Shown: one piece after another, positions 1-8,209 of the stretch
How the letters are laid out: each line of letters starts with the position of its first letter
How positions within the stretch are numbered: position 1 is the stretch's first letter
Assembly (NCBI GenBank): GCA_021799485.1
Contig: JAJZAK010000014.1
Coordinates: 1 to 49,255, forward strand
Origin: a bacterium
Lineage (GTDB): Bacteria; Elusimicrobiota; Elusimicrobia; UBA1565; UBA9628
DNA: 49,255 bases
Direction: 5' to 3'
Position numbers and translations under genes: made by a program
Notes under the pieces: model-generated
The model's database searches: none
Told to the model about the DNA's origin: nothing
What the model saw: the letters and a program-made list of their open reading frames with translations, nothing else

Positions 1-760
1 GCCCCCTGCGCGTTGATGAACGCCGCCCCGGAGAGCGTCGCCGTCGCGGGCGCGACTCCCGTTCCCTCTCCGATGACAAGGCCTCCGACGGCCATCGAGG
101 GCAAAAACGTCGTCGAGCCCGCCATGAATTGATAAGGAATCTCCCCCGTCCCGCCGCCCAGCAGATTCCCCGCGGACACCGCCGTCGATATGGCCGCGCC
201 GTTCCAATAAGGGGCGCTCGTGTTGGCGTCCCAAGTCAGAATGTAGCCGTTCTGCCCGGCCGGCGCGAGCGCCGTCATCGAGGAGCCGCTCGCGAAATAG
301 GGGATCGCCCCCGCCGCCTGTCCCGCGAGGTCCGCCCCCGTGCCGCCGTAGTTAAGGGCAAGCGTCCCCGTGCTGACGTTCGTCGCGTTAAGAGCCGAGA
401 GACTCGTGCCGTTCCCGAAAAACGCCGCGGCGGTCATCGAGGATTGGGAGATGATGACGCCCGACGGGCCGGTCAGGGTGACGCTCGACCCGCTGAATGT
501 GGCGCCGCCGACCAGCTCCTGCTGCTCGCTCCAGGTGATGGCCTCGTTCTGGAGAGAAGACAGCGTCATGACGCCCTGGGCGTTGATCATCGCCGCCCCG
601 GAGAGCGTCGCCGTCGCCGGGGCCACCCCCGCTCCCTCTCCGATGACAAGGCCTCCGACGGCCATCGAGGGCAAAAACGTCGTCGAGCCCGCCGCGAACT
701 GATAAGGAATCTCTCCCGTCTGGCCTCCTACGAGGTTTTCCGCGGACGCGGCGGTCGACA
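1..760. repeat. Near-identical tandem duplication, 570-nt period, inside the surface protein gene
   Basis: Bases 11-190 and 581-760 align with an offset of exactly 570 nt (190 codons). Bases 21-120 and 591-690 are almost identical, including about 65 identical bases around 618-680; similarity then falls off. The frame is kept, so this is a recent in-frame module duplication or a homogenised repeat. The first copy continues past the left edge. Confidence 0.9.
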
Positions 761-2396
761 CGAAGGAGGCCTGCCACGCGATGCCGCTCCCGGTCCAACT
801 GAGAATCTGGTTGGCGGCCGTGGGAGCGGCGATGAAGCCGGTCTGGCTGGTATTGGTCTGATAAACGATCTCATTCGTGCCGCCGCCCGCCATGCTCGTC
901 GCGGTGTTGGCGTTGCCGGTCACGCTGATCGGCGCGACGCCGCTTAAGCCCCCGGCGTTCCCGAAAAACTCGGAGGCCGTCACCGACGATTGCGACACGA
1001 TCGTTCCGTCGGGGCCGGCCAGGCTGATGCCGGCGTTTTGCGCGGAGATTCCGGACGAGATGAAAAGCTCCTGCGCGAAAGTCTGCTGGGCGCTCCAGGT
1101 GCTGGTCGAAGCGATGACGTAGGGGGTGGGAGAGTAGCAGGCGGGCACCCCAGCGAGGGTGTTGACGAACTCCCCCGTCGAACAGGCCACGGGGAAGCTC
1201 GCGAGATCCGACCATGGAACCAGCCCCGTGAAGGAGCTCGCGTAGACGATGTCCGCATAGACGTTCCCCGAGAAATTGGCGTTCCCGGCGACGCTCAAGG
1301 GATTGGTGGGAGAGATGTTCCCGATCGCCACATACCCGCCGCCCGAGACGGCGAGAGCGCTCGATACGAAGATCTCGTTTTTGAAGGTCTGCTGCGCCGT
1401 CCAAGTTCCCGTGGTATTGTAGACGTCGACCAGGATCGCCGTGGGATTGACCCACGCCGGGGCCGCGGACCCATTGGCTTGAAGAACATATCCGGAGGGC
1501 CCCGCGCCGAGAAAGTTCTGGACTCCGCTCCCCGTGAAGTAGGGGATGGCTCCGGGGCCCGCGGCGGCAAGATTGGCTCCCGTCCCGCCCATATCCGGCG
1601 GAAGGATGAAATTCGGGGCGAAATTCGAGCTCCCCAGGCCGCTTAAGCCCGCGCCGGAACCGAAGAAGCCCGAAGCTGTGACGCTGCCGCCCACCATCAA
1701 GTTCCCGGCGACGGAGGCGCTCGTGTCGACGAAAACCTCGTTTTGGAAATACTGCCACGCATACCAGGTATTCGTCGAATACAGCAGCGTCCCCCCCGGA
1801 GGCTGCCAGGATGGCACGCCGCCGACCGTCGTCAGGATCCACCCGGCGTTCGTCGTCGACGATATGAGCCCCATGGCGCCCGGCGCGTTGAAATACGGAA
1901 TCGCGCCAGCCGGGGCGGCCGAAAAATTCTGCCCGGTGCCGCCGAGGCTCGTGGAGAGGCTTTGAGTCAGCGTGTCGGCGTTGATCGCGTGGAAGGAATA
2001 ACCCGAGGCCGCAAGCTGGATCCTCGGCGAAAGCACGGTGGGAGTCGTCAGGGGCTTGACGTTGCCCTGCTGGACCGAGATCTCGAGGTAGACTTGGTTC
2101 TGGAACGTCGCCGTGGAGATGCCGCCGGAAGCCTGGCCGATGACGACGGTGTAGATGCCGTTCGTCACGACCACCCCGGGGTCCGTCTCGCAAAAGTACG
2201 CGACCCCCGTCCCGGGCGTCTGGGTGCTATCCAGGCAGAATTGGAAGCTGTAGGTCCCCGTCAGAGGGTTCCCCGAAGCGTCGGCGAGCTTGCCCTGGAA
2301 GTTAAGAACCTGCGGAGGCTGGGAGTAGGCGTCAGTCGGCGCCAGCAACAAAAGGCCGAAGAAGGCCACAGAGGAGAAAAGGCGGTGGCTTTCCAT
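1..2396 (-). CDS. Secreted repeat-rich surface protein (3' end beyond window)
   Basis: About 798 codons are open from the ATG at 2396 to the left edge, with no stop, so the C-terminus is outside the window. The N-terminus is a clear signal peptide (hydrophobic LLLLAP core, Ala-Tyr-Ser cleavage region). The rest is made of recurring modules containing FFGNG-type, GGTGA and AGAIPYF motifs alternating with W-rich strands (for example NTWYAWQYF). Such beta-strand repeats resemble tail-fibre or trimeric adhesin-like proteins; this is a resemblance, not a family assignment. No catalytic motif is seen. It follows a CsgG-like lipoprotein gene and has its own promoter, which shares a conserved block with the operon starting at 24285. 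Function unknown; cell-surface or extracellular location is inferred. Confidence 0.8.
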   Translation of the reverse strand, partial: MESHRLFSSVAFFGLLLLAPTDAYSQPPQVLNFQGKLADASGNPLTGTYSFQFCLDSTQTPGTGVAYFCETDPGVVVTNGIYTVVIGQASGGISTATFQNQVYLEISVQQGNVKPLTTPTVLSPRIQLAASGYSFHAINADTLTQSLSTSLGGTGQNFSAAPAGAIPYFNAPGAMGLISSTTNAGWILTTVGGVPSWQPPGGTLLYSTNTWYAWQYFQNEVFVDTSASVAGNLMVGGSVTASGFFGSGAGLSGLGSSNFAPNFILPPDMGGTGANLAAAGPGAIPYFTGSGVQNFLGAGPSGYVLQANGSAAPAWVNPTAILVDVYNTTGTWTAQQTFKNEIFVSSALAVSGGGYVAIGNISPTNPLSVAGNANFSGNVYADIVYASSFTGLVPWSDLASFPVACSTGEFVNTLAGVPACYSPTPYVIASTSTWSAQQTFAQELFISSGISAQNAGISLAGPDGTIVSQSSVTASEFFGNAGGLSGVAPISVTGNANTATSMAGGGTNEIVYQTNTSQTGFIAAPTAANQILSWTGSGIAWQASFVSTAASAENLVGGQTGEIPYQFAAGSTTFLPSMAVGGLVIGEGAGVAPATATLSGAAMINAQGVMTLSSLQNEAITWSEQQELVGGATFSGSSVTLTGPSGVIISQSSMTAAAFFGNGTSLSALNATNVSTGTLALNYGGTGADLAGQAAGAIPYFASGSSMTALAPAGQNGYILTWDANTSAPYWNGAAISTAVSAGNLLGGGTGEIPYQFMAGSTTFLPSMAVGGLVIGEGTGVAPATATLSGAAFINAQG

Positions 2397-2446
2397 GGGT
2401 TTGGAACCAGGGTCCCCGGGGGCGGGATCCTCGTGCCGCGCGGGCG

Positions 2447-2490
2447 ATTATAGGGACGCGATGTCCTATTTTTATTTCGGACTTACGAAA
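2447..2490 (-). promoter_or_regulatory. Promoter with conserved dyad block, upstream of the surface repeat protein
   Basis: On the minus strand a -10 element TATAAT (2452-2447) is preceded after 11 nt by a 27-nt block (2490-2464). The block holds the dyad TTTCG-N6-CGAAA followed by an A-rich tract ending in AATAGGA. There is no good -35 hexamer; the block covers that position, as at activator-dependent promoters. The same block, 24/27 identical and at the same 11-nt spacing, lies upstream of the gene starting at 24285. Confidence 0.7.
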
Positions 2491-2555
2491 CTAATAGAGA
2501 TAATGATGCTTGTTTCGTGACGATTTTATGACAAAATAGACGCCGCGGACGGCAA

Positions 2556-3251
2556 CTACTTTACTAAGGCGAGCTTGCGATCAAGCAGGCGGACAATCTT
2601 GGAAGAGGCGTTCTGCGCGGCCGTGGAGATATCCGAGGCGGAGGCGTCGGCCGAGGCGCTCCAGAGGACGGAGCCGCCCTGAACGCTCGTCAAACGCACG
2701 GCCATTCCCACTCGCGCGGGGGTCGTCACCGTGACCGGCATGCTTTGGGGCACATAGTTCGAGTTGTAGCCCACGATACCTAGTTGGCCGTTGGCCATGG
2801 GGCCGATGATCGGGTTGGTCTGCTCCTGAGAGACATCCTCCATCACCGTCTGCTCGCTCGCGTCCGCGTATTCCGTAAGGCTTCCGACGATGAGGTCCGT
2901 GGCGCCCAGGAGTTGTCCCAGCCGGACTTCCGTCGCGGGATCAACGACGCCCGAGGCCTGGAAATTCTGCTCCTGCAAGATCTGCTCGACTTGGCCCCTC
3001 TCGACGAAATTATATCCCAACCCAAGGATGTAGGTCTGGAAAATGCTCGATATAAGCGCCCCCGAACCCGGCGAGCCGGGGAAATCGGCGAAGTCGATCA
3101 CGGCGACCCTTTGAACCTTGGCCGGATTATAGGCCGGGCTCAAAAAGACGTTGGCGGAGGTGCTCGCGCAGCCGCTCATCAGAGCGACGGAGAGGAACGG
3201 GAAGCAGCAAAAGGCCAAGGAAAGCCACGAAGAGCTCCGACGCTCTACCAT
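2556..3251 (-). CDS. CsgG/HfaB-like lipoprotein
   Basis: 231 residues with a type II signal peptide: hydrophobic stretch then lipobox MSGC, giving a lipidated Cys28. The body has the CsgG-type order: VQRVAVIDFAD strand, then FVERGQVEQIL (family form: vvERs.l..il.E), then a GATDLIVGSLTEY segment near residue 115. CsgG-family proteins form outer-membrane pores for curli export or act as periplasmic envelope lipoproteins; which applies here cannot be read from sequence. The start at 3251 is chosen because it gives a tight ATGGTAG overlap with the upstream Sel1 gene and a normal lipoprotein signal; a start at 3272 is possible. It lies just upstream of a large secreted repeat protein, so a role in exporting or anchoring it is a reasonable guess only. 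Confidence 0.75.
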   Translation of the reverse strand: MVERRSSSWLSLAFCCFPFLSVALMSGCASTSANVFLSPAYNPAKVQRVAVIDFADFPGSPGSGALISSIFQTYILGLGYNFVERGQVEQILQEQNFQASGVVDPATEVRLGQLLGATDLIVGSLTEYADASEQTVMEDVSQEQTNPIIGPMANGQLGIVGYNSNYVPQSMPVTVTTPARVGMAVRLTSVQGGSVLWSASADASASDISTAAQNASSKIVRLLDRKLALVK

Positions 3252-4213
3252 GGCCACAAATCGCCCACCCACCAGTCCTTGCCTCCCTTCGGGCGAATGC
3301 CGAGCTCTTTTCGAAGCCGTCTCGCCCGCTCATGGGCCGACGCCAACTGATCGGAATTCAAGACCAATTTGAGCCGCTTAACGTTTGACCGGGCGATCGG
3401 ATCGCCCGCGGATGCCGCCAGGACGTACCAGGCATACGCCTCGATCAGATCCTTTTTAACGCCCATCCCCAGCTCATAGAAGCGGCCGACCTTGCCCTGG
3501 GCGACCGCGCGGCCGTTGACCGAGGCCCGATGGAACCACTCGAAAGCCTTCGGATAATTCTTCCGGGGCATCCCGCGCCCCTGCTCGTACATGTCGCCCA
3601 GCTTCACCTGGGCGAAGGCATGCCCGCTCTCCGCCGCCGCGAGATACCACTTAAACGCCTTTTTGTCGTCGCTCTTGACGCCGACGCCCTTCTGATACAA
3701 AAATCCCAAGGCGCTTTGGGCCCCGGCATTGCCGCTGAGCGCGGCCGCGCGGTACCAGCGGAAGGCCAGCGCCGGATTCTTGGGGACGCCGCGCCCGCGA
3801 TAATAGAGCCCGGCAAGATTGCTTTGGGCCGCCGCGTCGCCGCTGGAGGCGGCGAGCTGGTACCACTTGAAAGCCGCGGCGTAATCCCGGCCGACCCCCC
3901 GGCCGAAGGCGTAAAGATAACCGAGATTATTCTGGGCGGCGCGATTGCCGTCCGCGGCGGCCTTCCGGTACCAGCGCAGGGCCTCGGCCAAGTCGGGACG
4001 GGGCCTTCCGATTCCATGCTCGTAGAAAACGCCCAATTGATATTCCGCGTCGACATCCCCGTCTTCGGCGGCGCGCGCGAGGAGAGAGAAGGCCGCGCTC
4101 GATCGTCCGACCTTAAACTCTTGGTTCGCCTTGATGAAAGGCCGGACGGCCAAGGAGTCCGCCGGGCTCGCCGCCCAGGACGAGATCGCGAGAAAAGGCA
4201 ACCAAGCAAACAT
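3245..4213 (-). CDS. Secreted Sel1-like repeat protein
   Basis: 322 residues from the ATG at 4213. The N-terminus MFAWLPFLAISSWA is a signal peptide. It is followed by about seven 36-residue Sel1 (TPR-like) repeats with the family pattern (AxxWYxxAAxxGxxxAQxxLGxLYxxGxGV), and a basic C-terminal tail. Sel1 repeats build alpha-solenoids that mediate protein-protein contacts, often in envelope assembly or signalling. The reading frame is open a further 69 codons upstream, but that extension runs through an inverted repeat and lacks a signal sequence at its start, so the internal ATG is preferred. It probably forms an operon with the CsgG-like gene (7-nt overlap) and is divergent from the caspase-like gene. 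Confidence 0.8.
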   Translation of the reverse strand: MFAWLPFLAISSWAASPADSLAVRPFIKANQEFKVGRSSAAFSLLARAAEDGDVDAEYQLGVFYEHGIGRPRPDLAEALRWYRKAAADGNRAAQNNLGYLYAFGRGVGRDYAAAFKWYQLAASSGDAAAQSNLAGLYYRGRGVPKNPALAFRWYRAAALSGNAGAQSALGFLYQKGVGVKSDDKKAFKWYLAAAESGHAFAQVKLGDMYEQGRGMPRKNYPKAFEWFHRASVNGRAVAQGKVGRFYELGMGVKKDLIEAYAWYVLAASAGDPIARSNVKRLKLVLNSDQLASAHERARRLRKELGIRPKGGKDWWVGDLWPW

Positions 4214-4249
4214 CCATGATACGTTACCAAAAAAAAGGGGGAACGGGGG

Positions 4250-4323
4250 CGGGCTTTCGGTTTTTCGATTTTCGCCATAACAGCGGCCTGACATATCAGA
4301 ATTTCGGGAAAACCGAAAGCCCG
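4250..4323. repeat. 15-bp perfect inverted repeat between divergent genes
   Basis: Arms 4250-4264 (CGGGCTTTCGGTTTT) and 4309-4323 (AAAACCGAAAGCCCG) are exact reverse complements around a 44-nt centre. It sits between the divergent sel1-like and caspase-like genes. It could be a small palindromic mobile or REP-like element, or the attenuator or operator of the Sel1 gene leader. No copy elsewhere in the window was noticed. Confidence 0.75.
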
Positions 4324-4330
4324 GCCTCCT

Positions 4331-4380
4331 ATATTGGGGTATATTGGGGTATTGTCTCTCTCGCTTTTCTCTGTTACACT
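4331..4380 (+). promoter_or_regulatory. Promoter of the caspase-like gene with 10-bp direct repeats
   Basis: TTGTCT (4352-4357), 17-nt spacer and TACACT (4375-4380) give a good sigma-70-type promoter, with transcription starting near 4387 and the ATG at 4399. Directly upstream, ATATTGGGGT is repeated exactly twice (4331-4340 and 4341-4350), ending one base before the -35. Helical-turn-spaced direct repeats touching a -35 are typical of OmpR/PhoB-type activator sites; the binding protein is unknown. Confidence 0.6.
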
Positions 4381-4398
4381 TCGCCAAGAGTTCGCGAC

Positions 4399-5667
4399 AT
4401 GCGCCAGCAACTTTTGACACCCATCCTCTGCGCCTTCCTGTCGCCGCTCATCGCCCAGGCGGATAACAACGCGCAAGGGAACTCCGGCGACCACGCCCCC
4501 CCCCCATCCCAACAGGAACGCGGAAGAAACGCCGAAGCGGCTCCCATGCCGTCCCCAACCTCCCCATCGGCCCTCGCCCAGGCCTATTCTTGGCAGATGA
4601 CGGCTCCGCAGTCCCCCTGGGATCAATCCGGGCCATACGGAGGAGGCGGAGGCTGGAATTATGGGAACCCCTGGGACAATCCATGGAACAGCCCCCTCCA
4701 AATGCAGCCGCCGAGCTATAACTACAATATCACCATTCCGAACACCCCGGCTCAGACCTGGCATCACGAGCCTCCCTACAGCGAGCAGGCGGCCAAGCAG
4801 GCCGCCTTCGACGCGCTGGTCCGGCAGGTCGCGAAGGAGGCGCGCCATCAACGCGGCGAGGCGGGAACGGCGCCCTCGGGAATCCACTCCTCCATCGTCG
4901 ACGCCCCCGCCTTCAGCTTGAAGCCCCGACCCAATGATTTCGCCTTGGTCGTCGGGATCGAGAATTATCCCCAGCCTCTCCCCGCGGCGCTCTTTGCCCG
5001 GCGCGACGCCGAGGCCGTGCGCGCCAACCTCGTCGCCCTAGGCTGGCCCCAGCAAAACGTCATTTCCCTGATAGACAACCAGGCGACTTTGGCCCGGATT
5101 TCGGCCTATGTCGAGGATTGGCTGCCCAAAAACGCCTCGACCGACAGCCGGATCTTCTTTTATTTCGCGGGGCACGGCGCTCCCTCGATTTCCGGAGACG
5201 CTTATCTCGTGCCGTGGGACGGAAGCCCTAATTTTCTAAACCGCACGGCTTTCCCGCTTCAAAGGCTTTACTCCCATTTGGCCAAGATCAAGGCGGCCGA
5301 GGTCACGGCCGCGCTCGACAGCTGCTTTTCGGGAGCGGGAAGCCGCTCGGTGCTGCCCCAGGGGGCGAGGCCGCTCATCGTGAACGTCGCCACGCCGATT
5401 CTTCCCAAGGGCCCCGCGGTCGTCTTCACCGCGACGGGCGCGCGCGGCATCTCGGGAAGCCTTCCCGAGCAAGGGCACGGGATCTTCACCTACTACTTCC
5501 TCCGAGGGTTGGAGTCGGCCGTCTCGGATAAGATGCCTTCGGTGAAGGCCGAATGGCTCTACGGCTACCTGGGCCCGCGGGTCAAGAAGGCCGCGGCTCT
5601 CCAAAACCTCGACCAATCACCGCGCCTGGAAGGAAACATCTCGAAAACCGTCGCGACGCTCCGATAG
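4399..5667 (+). CDS. Secreted caspase-like (C14) cysteine peptidase
   Basis: 422 residues. A signal peptide (residues 1-20, ending LIAQA) is followed by a low-complexity region rich in Pro, Gly, Asn, Gln and Trp to about residue 125, a short helical linker, and a caspase p20-like domain at about 180-330. The domain has the expected order: FALVVGIENYP at the start, catalytic His259 in YFAGHG, and catalytic Cys309 in LDSCFSG. Prokaryotic caspase homologues usually cut after Arg/Lys or Asp; the specificity here cannot be told. The start at 4399 is preferred because a promoter lies at 4352-4380, inside the longer open frame. Export suggests action in the periplasm or outside the cell. It is convergent with the M20 peptidase gene, with one base between the stop codons. 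Confidence 0.85.
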   Translation: MRQQLLTPILCAFLSPLIAQADNNAQGNSGDHAPPPSQQERGRNAEAAPMPSPTSPSALAQAYSWQMTAPQSPWDQSGPYGGGGGWNYGNPWDNPWNSPLQMQPPSYNYNITIPNTPAQTWHHEPPYSEQAAKQAAFDALVRQVAKEARHQRGEAGTAPSGIHSSIVDAPAFSLKPRPNDFALVVGIENYPQPLPAALFARRDAEAVRANLVALGWPQQNVISLIDNQATLARISAYVEDWLPKNASTDSRIFFYFAGHGAPSISGDAYLVPWDGSPNFLNRTAFPLQRLYSHLAKIKAAEVTAALDSCFSGAGSRSVLPQGARPLIVNVATPILPKGPAVVFTATGARGISGSLPEQGHGIFTYYFLRGLESAVSDKMPSVKAEWLYGYLGPRVKKAAALQNLDQSPRLEGNISKTVATLR

Positions 5668-5668
5668 G

Positions 5669-7054
5669 TCAGGCTTTCGGCCAGCGGCCCAGGCGGGCCA
5701 ACTCGTCGAAGAGATAAATCTCCCCGCGAATCGCCTTCCGCAGATCCCCAAGATGCATGCTCTCGTTCTCGCTGTGAATTCTCGCGTAGGGATCGCCCAC
5801 TCCCTCGAGGACGACCGGCGCCCCCAAGACCTTCGAGAACGGCCCCGCGAAAGGAATCGAGCCTCCGCAGCCGATGAACGCGGCGGGACGGCCGTAGCCC
5901 CTCGAGAAGGCCCGGGCGGCGGCCTCGACGACGGGGCTTGAGGGGGCCTTCCAGGCGGGGCTCGCCGTGACGTTCGAGAACTCGACTGAGACTCCCCACG
6001 GCGCGCGGCGCTTGAGATGATTCTGCATCGCCTTCAGCGTCCGGCGCGGGTCCATCCCGTCCACCGTCCGCATCCCCATGTGGCACCAAGCCTGGTCGTT
6101 GACGATGTTCGCGCAGTCCTTGCGCGAGGAGGCCTCAAAGGCGTTGACGGAAAACGCGGGCTCATACCAAAGCTTCCTCAGGATCGCCCCGTCCTTCGCC
6201 AGCACCTGGGTCTTGGGAAGGAACCCCGACTGGCGGCGCAGCGCGGCCTTGCCGTATGTCAGGGCCTTGAGGCTCTTCTCCTCGGCGGCCGAGAGCTTGC
6301 GCCCGCGCGGCAGGCCTGGAACGGCGATGCCGCCGTCCTTGTCGCAGACCGAGGCGATCATGCGGCTTAAGGCCTGGACCGGATCGGGCGCGGGCCCCCC
6401 CCACATCCCCGAATGGATCGAGGTGGTCAGCGACCGGACCGTCACGTCGAAGGAAACCAAGCCCCGCAGGGCCGTCGTGATCGAGGGGACTCCCGTGTCG
6501 AAATTGGAGGTGTCCGCGAGCACCATGGCGTCGGCCGCGAGGCGCGCCGCCTGGCTCTTGAGGAAAGCCTCGAGGTGCGGGGAGCCGATCTCCTCCTCCC
6601 CCTCGATCAAGACCTTCACGTTGAGCGGGAGCTCGCCCAGGGCTTCGAGGCAGGCGGCGATCGCGGAGGCGTGGATGACGACGCCGCCCTTGTCGTCCGC
6701 CGAGCCCCGGCCGTAGAGCCTTCCTTCCCTCTCTTGGGGATCGAAGGGAGCCGACTTCCAAAGCGGCTCTCGGCCCGGAGGCTGGACATCGTGGTGGGCG
6801 TAGAGAAGAAGCGTGGGCTTCCCGGCCTGATGGAGCCAATCGCCGTAGACGTAGGGGAAGGCTCCGTCCAGGCGGAGGATTTCGACGTTCTCAAGCCCGC
6901 GGGATTTGAGAAGCGCCGCCACGGCCTCCGCGGATTCGTCGAGCGGCCTTTCGGGGAACCCAGGGAAGCTCACGCTCGGCATCCGGATGAGGGCCGAGAG
7001 ATCGTCGACGGCGCGCCGCTCGTTTTGACCGGCCCAATCGATCGCTTTTTGCAT
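5669..7054 (-). CDS. M20 family metallopeptidase (dipeptidase-like)
   Basis: 461 residues, full length for the CNDP/ArgE-like branch of M20. Metal-binding and catalytic motifs appear in order: YAHHDVQP (metal His plus catalytic Asp), GRGSADDKGG (bridging Asp), EGEEEIGS (catalytic Glu plus metal Glu), LADTSN (metal Asp), and IHSENESM near the C-terminus (metal His). A dimerisation lid lies between the third and last motifs. No signal peptide is seen, so it is probably cytoplasmic and releases amino acids from small peptides. The substrate is not determined. A -10 element ends only six bases before the ATG, suggesting a leaderless message. Confidence 0.88.
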   Translation of the reverse strand: MQKAIDWAGQNERRAVDDLSALIRMPSVSFPGFPERPLDESAEAVAALLKSRGLENVEILRLDGAFPYVYGDWLHQAGKPTLLLYAHHDVQPPGREPLWKSAPFDPQEREGRLYGRGSADDKGGVVIHASAIAACLEALGELPLNVKVLIEGEEEIGSPHLEAFLKSQAARLAADAMVLADTSNFDTGVPSITTALRGLVSFDVTVRSLTTSIHSGMWGGPAPDPVQALSRMIASVCDKDGGIAVPGLPRGRKLSAAEEKSLKALTYGKAALRRQSGFLPKTQVLAKDGAILRKLWYEPAFSVNAFEASSRKDCANIVNDQAWCHMGMRTVDGMDPRRTLKAMQNHLKRRAPWGVSVEFSNVTASPAWKAPSSPVVEAAARAFSRGYGRPAAFIGCGGSIPFAGPFSKVLGAPVVLEGVGDPYARIHSENESMHLGDLRKAIRGEIYLFDELARLGRWPKA

Positions 7055-7060
7055 GCGGCG

Positions 7061-7066
7061 ATTATA
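7061..7066 (-). promoter_or_regulatory. -10 element of the M20 peptidase gene (possibly leaderless)
   Basis: TATAAT on the minus strand is separated from the ATG (7054) by only six bases, so transcription would begin at about the A of the start codon. No convincing -35 hexamer or Shine-Dalgarno sequence is present. Confidence 0.45.
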
Positions 7067-7103
7067 TTAAAATGGGCCTTGGCCTTCAGCTCCCGGTTTT
7101 ATC

Positions 7104-8195
7104 ATGCTGCTATCGCGCTATCTGCTGCGGATGTTCCTGCCCGCCTTCGCGTTGACTCTCGCGCTTTTTTCCGGAATCCTCTGGATGAACCAGTTCCTGA
7201 GGATCTTCAGCCTGGCCGTCATGAAGGGCATCTCCCCCGCCTGGGTGTTCGGCTGCTTTACGCGGCTGCTTCCCTTTCTTTTGAGCCTCTCGATCCCGAT
7301 GGCCTACCTGGTGGCCCTGCTCCTCACGATCGGGCAATGCGCGGAATCGGGCGAAATGCTGGCGCTCCGCAGCTCCGGCTTCTCGTTCTTCCAGATCACG
7401 AGCCCCTTCCTGGCGAGCGCGGCCGTCCTCGCGGCGCTCCTTCTTTACCTCAACCACAAAGCGAGCCCCGAGGCCTTCCACGCCTTCCGGGAACAATTCG
7501 CCCAGGCCTCCCAAAAGATATCGCGCATCGATCTCGAGCCCGGGACCTTCATGCATCTGGGCCCCTTCAGGCTCTACGCGGGCGAGGCTTCGGGGAAGAC
7601 CGGGAATCTCAAGCAGGCGACCCTGTTGCGCAGCCAGGGGCCCGAGGGCGAAGCGCTCCAGATCACGGCGCCGGTCGGCCGCATCCGCGTGGCGGCCGGA
7701 CGGGAGCTCGATCTCGATCTCGAAAAAGGCGAGATCATCTTTCCCAATCGCGATCCGAAGCGCTTCACCGCCGGAGCCTTCGACGGCTACCGCCTCTCCC
7801 TGCCGCTCACCCTCTCCGGAGACGACAAGAGAGATCCCGATCTCCAAGAGCTCGCGACGACGCGGCTCTTGGAGCGCGTCCACGACCCCAAGGCCGCGGC
7901 CTACCGCCGCGCGGAGGCCGCCGTGGAGATTTCCCTCCGCTCGGCCGTCGCGCTCTCCCCGCTCGTTTTTTTCTGGCTGGGGACCCCGCTCGGGCTGCTG
8001 GGGATCGGCCGGCACGGCCGCGGGGCCGCCTTCGGCATGAGCCTCGTCATTTTGCTCGCCTACTACGGGCTCATCACGCTGGGCATCAACCTCGGGCGCC
8101 GGGACGCGGCCCTCGCTTATCCCGCCCCCTGGGTAGCGGACGCCCTGGGACTCATCGCGGGCTTCTTCATGGTCCGCGAAGCGCTTAAACGGTAA
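7104..8195 (+). CDS. lptF: LptF/LptG family LPS-export permease (first copy)
   Basis: 363 residues with the YjgP/YjgQ layout: N-terminal LLSRYLLRMFLP, three N-terminal membrane helices (about residues 10-110), a periplasmic beta-jellyroll-like domain (about 125-265), and three C-terminal helices with the GTPLGLLGIGRHGRG cytoplasmic turn. LptF and LptG together form the membrane part of the LptB2FG transporter that extracts lipopolysaccharide from the inner membrane. Being first of a tandem pair, it is called LptF by convention; the F/G assignment is not certain from sequence. It implies an LPS-bearing outer membrane. The following gene is its partner, separated by a palindromic element. Confidence 0.85.
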   Translation: MLLSRYLLRMFLPAFALTLALFSGILWMNQFLRIFSLAVMKGISPAWVFGCFTRLLPFLLSLSIPMAYLVALLLTIGQCAESGEMLALRSSGFSFFQITSPFLASAAVLAALLLYLNHKASPEAFHAFREQFAQASQKISRIDLEPGTFMHLGPFRLYAGEASGKTGNLKQATLLRSQGPEGEALQITAPVGRIRVAAGRELDLDLEKGEIIFPNRDPKRFTAGAFDGYRLSLPLTLSGDDKRDPDLQELATTRLLERVHDPKAAAYRRAEAAVEISLRSAVALSPLVFFWLGTPLGLLGIGRHGRGAAFGMSLVILLAYYGLITLGINLGRRDAALAYPAPWVADALGLIAGFFMVREALKR

Positions 8196-8209
8196 TGAGA
8201 TCGCCTGGG

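Noticed and set aside
871-2193. Long minus-strand frame of 440 codons in the left-edge region
   Set aside because: It overlaps the signal-peptide-bearing repeat gene in another frame, is Arg-rich as GC-rich shadow frames are, and has no recognisable domain.
1-2396. Prophage tail-fibre gene as explanation for the GGTGA-type repeats
   Set aside because: There is a signal peptide and own promoter and no phage structural, lysis or integrase gene nearby, so a cellular surface protein is more likely.
3245-4420. 69-codon N-terminal extension of the Sel1-repeat protein
   Set aside because: The extension runs through the inverted repeat and part of the divergent promoter region, and it would bury the signal peptide.
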